A stretch of DNA of 64,000 nt from an uncultured Pelagibacteraceae bacterium (lineage in GTDB: Bacteria > Pseudomonadota > Alphaproteobacteria > Pelagibacterales > Pelagibacteraceae): assembly GCA_902573385.1 (NCBI GenBank), contig CACGJS010000001.1, forward strand, positions 35,137 through 99,136, read 5' to 3'. The position numbers and the translations under genes were made by a program. A model generated the notes under the pieces. That model searched no databases. It saw only the letters and a list, made by a program, of their open reading frames with translations, and was not told the origin of the DNA. Below, piece after piece: positions 50,396-58,163 of the stretch; within the stretch, counting starts at the first letter, position 1, and each line of letters starts with the position of its first letter.

Positions 50396-51349
50396 ATGTA
50401 TTTATTAAATCTGCTAGACAATCTGGAACAGAAAGTTTTAAAATTCAAAATTAAACCAACTAATAAAGTAGCTTATTTTATTTTAATATTAACAACTATA
50501 TTTTGGTCTGGAAATTTTATAGTTGGCAAAGCAGCAAGTATATATGATATTCCACCGTTTTCTTTAAATTTTTATAGATGGTTTTTTGCCGGATTAATTT
50601 TACTTCCTTTTACTTACAAGGAAATAATAAATAATAAAAAATATATTTTAGACAATTTAGGTTTTTTCATAATATTGGGCATTACCAGTATTACAATATT
50701 CAATTCTATTGTTTACTATTCTCTTTATTATACCCAAGTGATAAGTGGAATTCTAATGATATCGACTATTCCTGTATGGATTATTTTTATTTCATCAATT
50801 TTAAAAATTGAAAAAACAAATATTTTTCAAATTATAGGAGTTATTTTATCTTTAACAGGTGTAATTTTTATTATTACAAAAGCTGACTTAAATTTAATAA
50901 AAAATTTAGATTTTAATAAAGGTGACTTATCAATGGTAGTTGCAATGTTTTCTTGGGCAATTTATTCAGCATTATTAAAAAGTAAAAAATATAAAATTTC
51001 TCAAGTCTCTTTATTAGAGGTTGTGATTATTTGTGGATTAGTTTTTTTAGTACCAATATATTTTATTGAAATGAATATAGGTAATACGATTATTTTAGGC
51101 AAACCATTTTATTTAATTTTAGCTTATGTAGTTATTTTTCCAGGTCTAGCAGCATTCTTTTTTTGGATAAAAGGGATTTCAATTATAGGAGCAAATAGAG
51201 CTGGAATTTTTTTACATTTGATGCCAATCATGGGAGCAGTAATGGCAATGTTAATTTTTGATGAAAAATTCATGTTTTACCATATTCTAGGAGCAATCTT
51301 TATTATTGCTGGTATAACACTTTCAAATAAAAAAAAAATTGATGCTTAA
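50396..51349 (+). CDS. EamA/DMT-family transporter
   Basis: A drug/metabolite transporter superfamily permease with ten predicted membrane segments in two EamA repeats (about residues 27-162 and 178-310). TTIFWSGNFIVGKAAS is the family start and SMVVAMFSWAIYSALLKSK opens the second half. About 25 polar residues precede the first segment. The family exports or imports amino acids and many other metabolites, and the sequence does not fix the substrate. Position between an amino acid dehydrogenase and a 2-hydroxyacid dehydrogenase suggests an amino acid or keto/hydroxy acid. It overlaps the next gene by eight bases. Confidence 0.85.
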   Translation: MYLLNLLDNLEQKVLKFKIKPTNKVAYFILILTTIFWSGNFIVGKAASIYDIPPFSLNFYRWFFAGLILLPFTYKEIINNKKYILDNLGFFIILGITSITIFNSIVYYSLYYTQVISGILMISTIPVWIIFISSILKIEKTNIFQIIGVILSLTGVIFIITKADLNLIKNLDFNKGDLSMVVAMFSWAIYSALLKSKKYKISQVSLLEVVIICGLVFLVPIYFIEMNIGNTIILGKPFYLILAYVVIFPGLAAFFFWIKGISIIGANRAGIFLHLMPIMGAVMAMLIFDEKFMFYHILGAIFIIAGITLSNKKKIDA

Positions 51350-52292
51350 AGTTGCAATACTTGATGATTATCAAAACGTTTCACAAGAATTTGTTGATTT
51401 AAAAAAACTATCTGGAAAATATGAATTTAAAATTTTTAGTAAACCTTTTTTAGATGAAGATGATGTAATCGAACAATTATCTGATTTTGAAGCTTTGTTA
51501 ATTATGAGAGAAAGAACGTCAATTACAAAAAATTTAATTGATAATTTAAATAATTTAAAATTTATTATTACAAGTGGTATGAGAAATAATGCGATTGATT
51601 TAGAAGCTGCAAAAAAAAGAGGAGTCATAGTCTCTGGCACTGAAATTAACGTTAACCCTACAGCAGAATTAACTTGGACTTTAATTTTAGGATTAGCTAG
51701 AAACGTAAAAGAAGAAATTGATAATATGTATCAAGGTTATTGGCAAACTAGTATAGGTTTTGAGCTTAAAGGTAAAATTTTAGGTTTAGTTGGGCTTGGA
51801 AAAGTAGGTTCTCAAGTTGCAAAAATTGGAAAAGCTTTTGGAATGCAGGTTATGGCTTGGAGTGAAAATTTAAATTTAGATACTTGTAAACAACTGGATG
51901 TTTTACCTTGTAGTAAAGATGATCTAATTCAAACTTCTGATTTTTTATCAATTCATGTTCGAGGTGGAAACAGATATAAAGAATTAATTAAATTAAAAGA
52001 ACTTGATGCAATGAAAAAAACAGCTTTTTTAATTAACACTTCAAGAGGTCCAATAATAAATGAAGATGATTTAATTATTGCTTTATCAACAAATATTATT
52101 GCTGGTGCAGGACTAGATGTTTATGAAAAGGAACCTCTACCAGAAAATAATAAACTTAGATTTTTACCAAATGCACTTTTATTGCCTCATATAGGATATG
52201 TAACTGCAGAAAACTATTCTATTTTTTATACACAAATGATTGAAAATTTAGAAGCATGTGTGAATGACAAACCTATTAGAGTTATAGAATAG
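51342..52292 (+). CDS. D-isomer specific 2-hydroxyacid dehydrogenase family protein
   Basis: An NAD(P)-dependent oxidoreductase of the phosphoglycerate dehydrogenase superfamily. The nucleotide-binding motif GLVGLGKVGSQVAKIGKAFG lies near residues 145-164. The catalytic Arg is in INTSRGPIINEDDL, the Glu in DVYEKEPLP and the His in LLPHIGYVT, so the triad is complete. At 316 residues it lacks an ACT domain and therefore is not classical SerA. Substrate unknown. I start at the ATG at 51342; a TTG one codon earlier is less likely. Confidence 0.87.
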   Translation: MLKVAILDDYQNVSQEFVDLKKLSGKYEFKIFSKPFLDEDDVIEQLSDFEALLIMRERTSITKNLIDNLNNLKFIITSGMRNNAIDLEAAKKRGVIVSGTEINVNPTAELTWTLILGLARNVKEEIDNMYQGYWQTSIGFELKGKILGLVGLGKVGSQVAKIGKAFGMQVMAWSENLNLDTCKQLDVLPCSKDDLIQTSDFLSIHVRGGNRYKELIKLKELDAMKKTAFLINTSRGPIINEDDLIIALSTNIIAGAGLDVYEKEPLPENNKLRFLPNALLLPHIGYVTAENYSIFYTQMIENLEACVNDKPIRVIE

Positions 52293-52294
52293 AT

Positions 52295-52990
52295 TTATTT
52301 TATTTTTTTTAGAAAAATTTGTGAGTTATTAACACATATAATTTTTAAATTATTTTTTTCTTTAATAAATTTATTTATTGTTTCTGCGGGAACATCATTA
52401 GATTCAGTATATATATTTCCATAAAAGTAATCATCACAAATCAATATTCCTCCAGCATTTAAAAAATTCCATGCATTATTAATATCTTTATAGACCTGCA
52501 TAGACTCATGTGACCCATCAATATAAATAACATCGAATTTTTCTTTATTTTTAATAAAGAAATTATCTGAAGTTTCTCTAAAAAAAGAAAATTTATTTTT
52601 AAACTCACTCATATTTAATTTAAAATTCTCAAAATTTTCATTGATTTCATTATTATCTTCCCAAATATCTACGCAGGCTACATTAATAGTTGAGTAATTT
52701 TTTAATATAAACAAAGCACTGTTGCCTTCCCAAGAACCTATCTCTAAATATGAAAATTTTTTGAAATTTTTACTAATTATTTTATCCCAATAGTATGTAT
52801 TGATAGAAAAATAGTCTGTAGTGGTGTGTTTGTTTTTTAGATAATTTTGATGAAAGTTTCGATGTAATTTTTTTTTAGATTTGGTAAAGGGATGTAGAAT
52901 TCTATCTAAAAAAAAATGTAAAAAAACTTTAAAAGGAGCTTTTTTTTCTAACTGGTATTTGACTCTATAATAAAAGTTTCTTGAAAACAT
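52295..52990 (-). CDS. Class I SAM-dependent methyltransferase
   Basis: A 231-residue protein with the Rossmann methyltransferase motif I YLEIGSWEGNSALFI near residues 80-94. Motif II-like NVACVDIWEDN follows, and then FDVIYIDGSHESMQVYKDINNAWNFLNAGGILICDDYFYG near 154-193. The DGSHxxxxVxxDI pattern occurs in methyltransferases of the Methyltransf_24 type, often linked to glycan or small-molecule modification. The acceptor cannot be told. The N-terminal 75 residues are basic and aromatic, without recognised domain. It is convergent with the hydroxyacid dehydrogenase and divergent from msrB. Confidence 0.8.
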   Translation of the reverse strand: MFSRNFYYRVKYQLEKKAPFKVFLHFFLDRILHPFTKSKKKLHRNFHQNYLKNKHTTTDYFSINTYYWDKIISKNFKKFSYLEIGSWEGNSALFILKNYSTINVACVDIWEDNNEINENFENFKLNMSEFKNKFSFFRETSDNFFIKNKEKFDVIYIDGSHESMQVYKDINNAWNFLNAGGILICDDYFYGNIYTESNDVPAETINKFIKEKNNLKIICVNNSQIFLKKIK

Positions 52991-53028
52991 TTATATTTAA
53001 TTTATTATTTTTATATTAAATAAGCTAT

Positions 53029-53403
53029 ATGAAATATAAACAAAACATTAACCTTACAGCTGAACAAAAATTAGTTTTGTTTGAGGATGGAACTGAAGCG
53101 CCTGGCTCTAGTGATTTAAATCATGAAAAAAAAGAAGGTAGTTATCACTGTGTAAATTGTGGTGAAAAATTATTTGAATCAGACACTAAATATGAAAGTG
53201 GATCAGGCTGGCCTTCATTTTATCAATCGTTACCTGATGTTTTTGAAACTAAAACAGATCATTTACTAGGCTATGCTAGAACAGAATATCATTGTAAAAA
53301 ATGTGGTGGTCATCACGGTCATATTTTTGATGATGGACCCAATCCTACAAAAAAAAGATATTGCAATAATGGTGTTTGTTTGATTTTTAAGCCAAAAAAA
53401 TAA
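53029..53403 (+). CDS. msrB: Peptide-methionine (R)-S-oxide reductase
   Basis: MsrB reduces the R epimer of methionine sulfoxide in oxidised proteins. Two zinc-binding Cys pairs are present (CVNCGEK near residue 40 and CKKCGGHHGHIFDDGP near 87). The catalytic Cys lies in RYCNNGVCLIF near residue 115, with a second Cys five residues later. The core also has SGSGWPSFYQ. Length 124 is normal for a single-domain cytoplasmic enzyme; there is no signal peptide and no MsrA fusion. It neighbours grxC, a glutathione-linked redox protein. Confidence 0.95.
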   Translation: MKYKQNINLTAEQKLVLFEDGTEAPGSSDLNHEKKEGSYHCVNCGEKLFESDTKYESGSGWPSFYQSLPDVFETKTDHLLGYARTEYHCKKCGGHHGHIFDDGPNPTKKRYCNNGVCLIFKPKK

Positions 53404-53430
53404 TAGATATGATATTTTTTTTAAGGTAAT

Positions 53431-53685
53431 TTATTTTAATAAATCTTTTAATTTATTTTCTTTTTCTAAAGCTCTAGCTTCATCGTAACCACCAATGTGT
53501 TGATCACCAAAAAAAATTTGAGGAATGGTTCTTTTTCCATTAGATTTTGCAATCATTTCGTCCATTGCACCGTCAACTGTTGCAATATTAATTTCTTTAT
53601 ATTCGACATTATTTCTAGCCAGTAATCTTTTAGCGGCATCACAAAAATTACAAAGTGGTCCTGTATAAATTGTTACATTTTTCAT
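53431..53685 (-). CDS. grxC: Glutaredoxin 3 (GrxC-type)
   Basis: An 84-residue dithiol glutaredoxin. The active site is CNFC (residues 12-15 in TGPLCNFCDAAKRLL), where classical GrxC has CPYC. TIPQIFFGDQHIGGYDEARAL near residues 53-71 supplies the cis-Pro and the glutathione-binding GG. Length and layout match the family. It lies three bases downstream of the DUF2805 gene, so the two may be co-transcribed. Confidence 0.92.
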   Translation of the reverse strand: MKNVTIYTGPLCNFCDAAKRLLARNNVEYKEINIATVDGAMDEMIAKSNGKRTIPQIFFGDQHIGGYDEARALEKENKLKDLLK

Positions 53686-53688
53686 AGT

Positions 53689-53985
53689 TTATAAATAATC
53701 ATTCTTTTTAATTTTGCTAGTAATTTCTTTTCTTGAGTATTCAAATTTTTTTCTATGTTTTATACTTTTTTGGTTTACTCTTTTTCTCCATAATCTTAAA
53801 GAAGTAGGTTTTATAGATCTTCGCATAATCTTGATAACTTCAGATTCTGTCTTTCCAGTCTTTTGTTCAATTTCTTCAAATGTAATTCGGTCTGCCCAAG
53901 CAGCCCAGATGATCCAGTCAGGATCTGATATATGAGGCTCTGGATTTTTAACCCTAGTTATGGGGGTGTGACCTTTTTTTTTCAT
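53689..53985 (-). CDS. DUF2805 / TIGR03643 family protein
   Basis: A 98-residue basic protein of unknown function. Residues 18-73 (ISDPDWIIWAAWADRITFEEIEQKTGKTESEVIKIMRRSIKPTSLRLWRKRV) match the small DUF2805 family as I remember it, which is common in marine bacteria. TFEEIEQKTGKTESEVIKIMRR looks like a helix-turn-helix, and the C-terminus is Lys/Arg-rich, so nucleic-acid binding is plausible but unproven. It is upstream of grxC, and its 5' region carries the 54051-54096 hairpin. Confidence 0.75.
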   Translation of the reverse strand: MKKKGHTPITRVKNPEPHISDPDWIIWAAWADRITFEEIEQKTGKTESEVIKIMRRSIKPTSLRLWRKRVNQKSIKHRKKFEYSRKEITSKIKKNDYL

Positions 53986-54050
53986 AAATCCTTTATATTT
54001 GAAAAAAAAGATTAATGCATTTTATTTAAAATAGTGTTATTCTGTAAATA

Positions 54051-54096
54051 GATAGTCCTATTAGCCATCTTTAGCTCCCGGTTTTTTAGGACTATC
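54051..54096. other. Hairpin between the divergent DUF2805 and LysE-type genes
   Basis: GATAGTCCTA (54051-54060) and TAGGACTATC (54087-54096) form a perfect 10-bp inverted repeat around a 26-base loop containing TTAGCCATCT followed by TTAGCTCCC. It lies 14 bases before the LysE-type ATG at 54110 and 66 bases from the DUF2805 start. No T run follows on either strand, so it is not an ordinary terminator. It could be a structured leader of the exporter mRNA or an operator. I recognise no known riboswitch. Confidence 0.5.
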
Positions 54097-54109
54097 CTAA
54101 TTATCTCAA

Positions 54110-54724
54110 ATGTTTCCCTTAAATTACTTTCTTTTTTTACAGATAATTTTGTTTTTATTTATTACTCCAGGAACACCCAGAATTGTAATTATTTCATATT
54201 CAATGAATTACGGAGTTCAAAAATGTATTTGGACAGCATTAGGAGATGTGACAGCAAATATACTACAAGCATTTTTAGTTATTTTTGTTCTTGGATCTTT
54301 TTTTAAGGATAATCCAAATTTTTTAAGTATAATTAAATGGATAGGAATACTTTATTTATTTTATTTGGCTTATGATGTTTATAACTCTAGACCAAAGAAT
54401 ATAAATTCAAGAAATATCTCTTCAAAAAGTTTTTTTTCTTTTTTCAGAGATGGTTTTTTAGTTGCTGGAACAAGTCCAAAAGCATGGATGTTCTTTCCTT
54501 TAATATTTCCACAGTTTATAGATTTTAACTCAAATTATACTGTTCAGTTTTTTATTTTAATTACTACATATGTAGTTTTAGATTTTTTATCTTTAATTAC
54601 CTATGCTGTGCTTGCTAGAAAATTAATTGTTTGGATAAAGACCAACCCTAAAATAATTAATACAATTTCTGCTAGTGTCTTATTAATAATAGCAATAATA
54701 ATTGTATTTATTCAAAAATATTAA
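54110..54724 (+). CDS. LysE/RhtB-family amino acid exporter
   Basis: A 204-residue membrane protein with about six hydrophobic segments. The conserved N-terminal segment FITPGTPRIVIISYSMNYGVQKCIWTALGDVTANILQ (about 18-54) is the LysE/RhtB signature, with TPGT replacing the more common TPGP. DGFLVAGTSPKAWMFFPLIFPQF near 121-143 is the second conserved region. Members export lysine, arginine, homoserine, threonine or related compounds; the substrate is not readable here. It lies immediately downstream of the 10-bp hairpin and without a visible ribosome-binding site. Confidence 0.85.
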   Translation: MFPLNYFLFLQIILFLFITPGTPRIVIISYSMNYGVQKCIWTALGDVTANILQAFLVIFVLGSFFKDNPNFLSIIKWIGILYLFYLAYDVYNSRPKNINSRNISSKSFFSFFRDGFLVAGTSPKAWMFFPLIFPQFIDFNSNYTVQFFILITTYVVLDFLSLITYAVLARKLIVWIKTNPKIINTISASVLLIIAIIIVFIQKY

Positions 54725-55062
54725 ATTATGATCAATAATATATTTTTTACTTAGGAAGCTCTTTTTTGGATTAATTTCTAAATTTTTTGTAAAAAAAACT
54801 ATTTTGAGAATCGAAATGAAAATTTCGACCATATCCAGCAATATTTCTTTTAAATTTTAATCGTATTGCAACTTTTGCTATATAAAGATTTATTATCTTT
54901 TTTTAGTATTAAAAATGTCAATAAATATGCTATTTTTATGGTTGTATAAATATCACACTATTAGAAATATTGTATTTATCGATCTTTTTATTCTCTATAA
55001 GTAAAATAAATGTGATAAATCATGGTTTTTATTAATAAAAAACATAAATATAAGGAAAAATT
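54725..55062. other. 338-base intergenic region upstream of the outer membrane protein gene
   Basis: By far the longest gap without a protein or RNA gene in this window. It is almost pure AT. It contains a small hairpin at 54811-54828 (TCGAAAT, GAAA tetraloop, ATTTCGA) and an ATAAGGAAAA ribosome-binding site before 55063. Several weak promoter-like pairs exist near 54970-55005, none convincing. No tRNA, tmRNA or open frame of note was found. It probably holds the promoter and regulatory leader of the following gene. Confidence 0.5.
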
Positions 55063-55785
55063 ATGATTAAAAAGATACTAAGCACACTTTTAGTTTCTTC
55101 TGTAATGTTTCTTGGCTTAGCTACTAGTTCATTTTCATTTGAAAGACCAACAATCGCGATTGGTGGATCACTGAACTATGGAGGTTATGTAGCAAGTGGT
55201 AAAGAGATTGAGGGTAGCTCAGGTGTTACAAGACCTGGATACACTGAAGAAGAGAACGATGGAACTGCAGCCATGGAAGTTGGTTACAGCTCTGTATTCC
55301 TCGAAATGACAATAGCAGATAGACTAACTCTAGGTGCTGAATATATGGCAGAGGAAGTTGAAACTGAAATAGCTGAAAGAACAGATACTTGTACAGTTCA
55401 ATGTGATGAAACTGGAATTGGTACTGATCTTGGAACTAGTACAGTAAAAGCAGTATTCTCTAATTTGACTACTATGTACGCTGAACTTAGATTGTTCAAC
55501 GGAGTTTATGCTAAAATGGGTGCTATGGAGATAGATGTAGAAACTAAAGAAAGTCTACATACTTCTTCAAGCTACGCTAACATAACTCTTGATGGATCTA
55601 CTTATGGTATTGGCTATAAAAATAGCTGGGACAATGGTATGTTTGTAAAAACAGAAACTATGATTCATAATTGGGATAATTTTACAATTACAGCAACAAG
55701 TGCAGATGCTACTCCAAATGGCAACTCTATTAAGGGTGACATGGATGGTATCGTAGCTTCATTAAGAATTGGAAAAGCATTTTAA
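55063..55785 (+). CDS. Predicted outer membrane beta-barrel protein
   Basis: A 240-residue exported protein. The signal peptide (KKILSTLLVSSVMFLGLATSSFSF, cleavage near residue 25) is followed by alternating polar and aromatic strands (GGSLNYGGYVASGK, VGYSSVFLEMTI, LTLGAEYMAE, TMYAELRLFNGVYAKMGAMEIDV, STYGIGYKNSWDNGMFVKTETMIHNW). The final strand GIVASLRIGKAF ends in Phe, the usual C-terminal signal for BAM-mediated insertion. A Cys pair (TCTVQC) sits in a probable extracellular loop. I do not recognise a named family. Strong terminator, long 5' region and less AT-biased codons suggest high, regulated expression. Confidence 0.75.
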   Translation: MIKKILSTLLVSSVMFLGLATSSFSFERPTIAIGGSLNYGGYVASGKEIEGSSGVTRPGYTEEENDGTAAMEVGYSSVFLEMTIADRLTLGAEYMAEEVETEIAERTDTCTVQCDETGIGTDLGTSTVKAVFSNLTTMYAELRLFNGVYAKMGAMEIDVETKESLHTSSSYANITLDGSTYGIGYKNSWDNGMFVKTETMIHNWDNFTITATSADATPNGNSIKGDMDGIVASLRIGKAF

Positions 55786-55821
55786 TTCAATTTTAATAAG
55801 CTAAATAGAAAATTTAAAAAG

Positions 55822-55848
55822 AGCCCGCTTTAAGCGGGCTTTTTTTTT
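55822..55848 (+). terminator. Rho-independent terminator of the outer membrane protein gene
   Basis: AGCCCGCTT and AAGCGGGCT (55822-55830 and 55832-55840) form a perfect nine-base stem with a minimal loop, followed by T9. This is the clearest intrinsic terminator in the window and stands out for its GC content. Confidence 0.93.
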
Positions 55849-55886
55849 GACAAAAAAAAAAGAATTTTACTGTTATAGTGTAAATT

Positions 55887-56654
55887 ATGAAACTAGGGTT
55901 TATTGGCACAGGAAAAATAGCATCATCAGTAATTACAGGCATTTGCACCTCTAAAATATTTTTTAGTAAAATTTTAATTTCACCAAGAAATAAATTAATA
56001 GGACAAAGACTTAGAAAAAAATTTAAAAAAGTTTTTATAGCAAAAAATAACCAAGAAATAATTAATTCATGCAATTGGGTTTTTTTATCAGTTACACCTT
56101 CAGTAGGAGAAAAAATTATTAAGGATTTAAAATTTAAAGCTAATCAAACAGTAATTAGCTTTATATCAACAATGACACTAGCACAGCTTAAAAAAGCTAT
56201 TAAAGTTAAAGCTAAAATTATAAGAGCAATACCCTTACCTCCAATTTCCTTAAAAAAAGGACCAGTTCCTATTTGCCCACCTAACAGAAAGGTCAAAAAT
56301 TTTTTTAATAAAATTGGAACGACTGTAGAAATCAAAAATGAAAAATCTTCAATTAATTTTTGGTCAACATCAGGAATGATGGCGCCTTATTATGAGCTAT
56401 TAAGAATAATGACTAGTTGGTTGGTTAAAAGGGGAGTTAAAAGAAAAAATGCACAAAAATATATAACTTCATTATTTTTAGCTTTATCTGAAGATGCGGT
56501 CATTAATTCAAAAAAAGATTTAAAGTATTTAGTTAAAGAATCTCAAACACCAAAAGGATTAAATGAACAAGGTGTAAAAGAATTATCAAAAGCTGGCTTT
56601 TATAAATCTTTAGAAAAAACACTTGGCAACATACATAAAAGATTAGATAAATAA
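55887..56654 (+). CDS. Pyrroline-5-carboxylate reductase-like protein (ProC family)
   Basis: ProC reduces pyrroline-5-carboxylate to proline with NAD(P)H. The Rossmann motif LGFIGTGKIASSVITGI is at residues 3-19, SCNWVFLSVTPSVGEKII near 60-77 and RAIPLPPISLKKGPVPICP near 112-130. The C-terminal dimerisation domain is less typical: ProC usually has a DAxTALSGSGPAY segment, whereas here the region reads STSGMMAPYYELL. At 255 residues it is somewhat short. It may therefore be a ProC paralogue with another imine or keto substrate. It lies seven bases upstream of the branched-chain type ABC importer genes. Confidence 0.72.
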   Translation: MKLGFIGTGKIASSVITGICTSKIFFSKILISPRNKLIGQRLRKKFKKVFIAKNNQEIINSCNWVFLSVTPSVGEKIIKDLKFKANQTVISFISTMTLAQLKKAIKVKAKIIRAIPLPPISLKKGPVPICPPNRKVKNFFNKIGTTVEIKNEKSSINFWSTSGMMAPYYELLRIMTSWLVKRGVKRKNAQKYITSLFLALSEDAVINSKKDLKYLVKESQTPKGLNEQGVKELSKAGFYKSLEKTLGNIHKRLDK

Positions 56655-56660
56655 TATTTT

Positions 56661-57455
56661 ATGGATCAAACTCAAAATATTTTACAAATTGAAAATCTAT
56701 CTAAATACTTTGGAGGGTTAGCTGCTGTCTCAGACTGTTCTTTAAAAATTAAGAGAGGTTCAATAACTGGAATAATTGGCCCAAATGGATCAGGAAAAAC
56801 TACTTTATTTAATTTAATTGCAGGAAATCTAAAATCTTCTCAAGGTAAAGTTTTATTTAATAATGAAGATGTTACAGATATACCTTCTTATGAATTGTTT
56901 TCAAAAGGCATACTTAGAACTTTTCAAATAGCACATGAATTTACAAATTTATCAGTTTTAGAAAATTTGATGATGGTTCCTCCAAACCAATCGGGTGAAA
57001 AATTAATGACAGCACTGTTAAAGCCAGGTCTAGTTAAAACTGAAGAATTGACTATAAAGCAGAAAGCCCAAGATGTTGTAGATTTTTTAAATTTAAAACA
57101 TTTATCTAATGAATTAGCTGGAAACCTATCTGGAGGACAAAAAAAACTACTTGAACTTGGAAGAACAATGATGGTTGATGCTAAATTAGTATTACTTGAT
57201 GAAGTTGGAGCAGGAGTTAACAGAACACTATTAAAAGATTTAGGAAGTGCAATTTTAAAACTAAATAAAGAAGAAGGTTACACATTTTGCATGATTGAAC
57301 ATGACATGGAATTTATAAGTAGATTGTGTGATCCAGTAATAGTTATGGCTGAAGGATCCGTTTTATTTGAAGGAACTGCTGATGAAGCAAAGAAAAATGA
57401 AAAAGTTATTGAAAGTTACTTGGGTAGAGGATCAAAATTAAAGGAAGAAAATTAA
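56661..57455 (+). CDS. livG: Branched-chain amino acid type ABC transporter ATPase (LivG-like)
   Basis: One of two ATPases of a HAAT-family importer. Walker A GPNGSGKTTLFNLIAG lies near residues 38-53. The LivG-specific segment SKGILRTFQIAHEFTNLSVLENLMM, the signature LSGGQKKLLELGRTMM near 155-170 and the Walker B region LVLLDEVGAGVN follow. The residue after the catalytic Glu is Val where Pro is usual (DEP). Length 264 is typical. It overlaps livF by one base (TAATG). Substrates of such systems include branched-chain amino acids, other amino acids, amides and urea. Confidence 0.88.
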   Translation: MDQTQNILQIENLSKYFGGLAAVSDCSLKIKRGSITGIIGPNGSGKTTLFNLIAGNLKSSQGKVLFNNEDVTDIPSYELFSKGILRTFQIAHEFTNLSVLENLMMVPPNQSGEKLMTALLKPGLVKTEELTIKQKAQDVVDFLNLKHLSNELAGNLSGGQKKLLELGRTMMVDAKLVLLDEVGAGVNRTLLKDLGSAILKLNKEEGYTFCMIEHDMEFISRLCDPVIVMAEGSVLFEGTADEAKKNEKVIESYLGRGSKLKEEN

Positions 57456-58162
57456 TGGCTTTTTTCGAAGGGAAAAAAATGACAGGAGGTTATGGAAATG
57501 GCCCAGATATAATTAATTCTTGTACTGTTGATGTTAATAAAGGAGAGATAGTTTCAATACTTGGTCCTAATGGTGCGGGTAAATCAACAGCAATGAAAGC
57601 AATGCTAGGTCTTTTAAATTTAAAATCTGGTTCAGTGGTAATTAATGGAAAAGATATTTCAAAATTTTCACCACAAGAGAGAGTTAGAGAGGGAATTTCA
57701 TTTGTTCCACAAACAAAAAATGTTTTTGCAGGTATGACTGTTGAAGAAAACTTAGAAATGGGAGCTTACTTAAGAAATGACAATTATCAAAATATTATAC
57801 AAGAAATTTATGAACTTTTTCCAATATTAAAAGAAAAAAAAGATCAGTTGGTAGGAGAATTGTCCGGTGGACAAAGACAACAAGTTGCTCTTGGAAGAGC
57901 CCTAATGATAAAACCAAGTGTCTTAATGTTAGATGAACCCACTGCAGGAGTTTCACCAATAGTAATGGATGAATTATTTGATCATATTATAAAAGTCAAA
58001 AAAACTAATGTTGCAATTTTAATGGTTGAGCAAAATGCGAAACAAGCATTAAATATTTCAGATAGAGGTTATGTTTTAGTCACTGGTGAAAATCGTTATT
58101 CAGGCACAGGAAAAGAATTATTAAATGACACAAGAGTAAGAAGCTCTTTTTTGGGTGGATAG
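57455..58162 (+). CDS. livF: Branched-chain amino acid type ABC transporter ATPase (LivF-like)
   Basis: Second ATPase of the importer. It has Walker A GPNGAGKSTAMKAMLGLL near residues 38-55, REGISFVPQTKNVFAGMTVEENLEMGAYLR near 83-112, signature LSGGQRQQVALGRALMIKP and Walker B VLMLDEPTAGVSP. Length 235 is the LivF norm. The TAATG overlap with livG and the near-abutting permease gene show one transcription unit. Its closeness to LivF rather than UrtE cannot be decided without a tree. Confidence 0.88.
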   Translation: MAFFEGKKMTGGYGNGPDIINSCTVDVNKGEIVSILGPNGAGKSTAMKAMLGLLNLKSGSVVINGKDISKFSPQERVREGISFVPQTKNVFAGMTVEENLEMGAYLRNDNYQNIIQEIYELFPILKEKKDQLVGELSGGQRQQVALGRALMIKPSVLMLDEPTAGVSPIVMDELFDHIIKVKKTNVAILMVEQNAKQALNISDRGYVLVTGENRYSGTGKELLNDTRVRSSFLGG

Positions 58163-58163
58163 T

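Noticed and set aside
54811-54828. TCGAAAT-GAAA-ATTTCGA hairpin as a terminator for the LysE-type gene
   Set aside because: The stem is only seven mostly AT pairs, and no T run follows on the plus strand.
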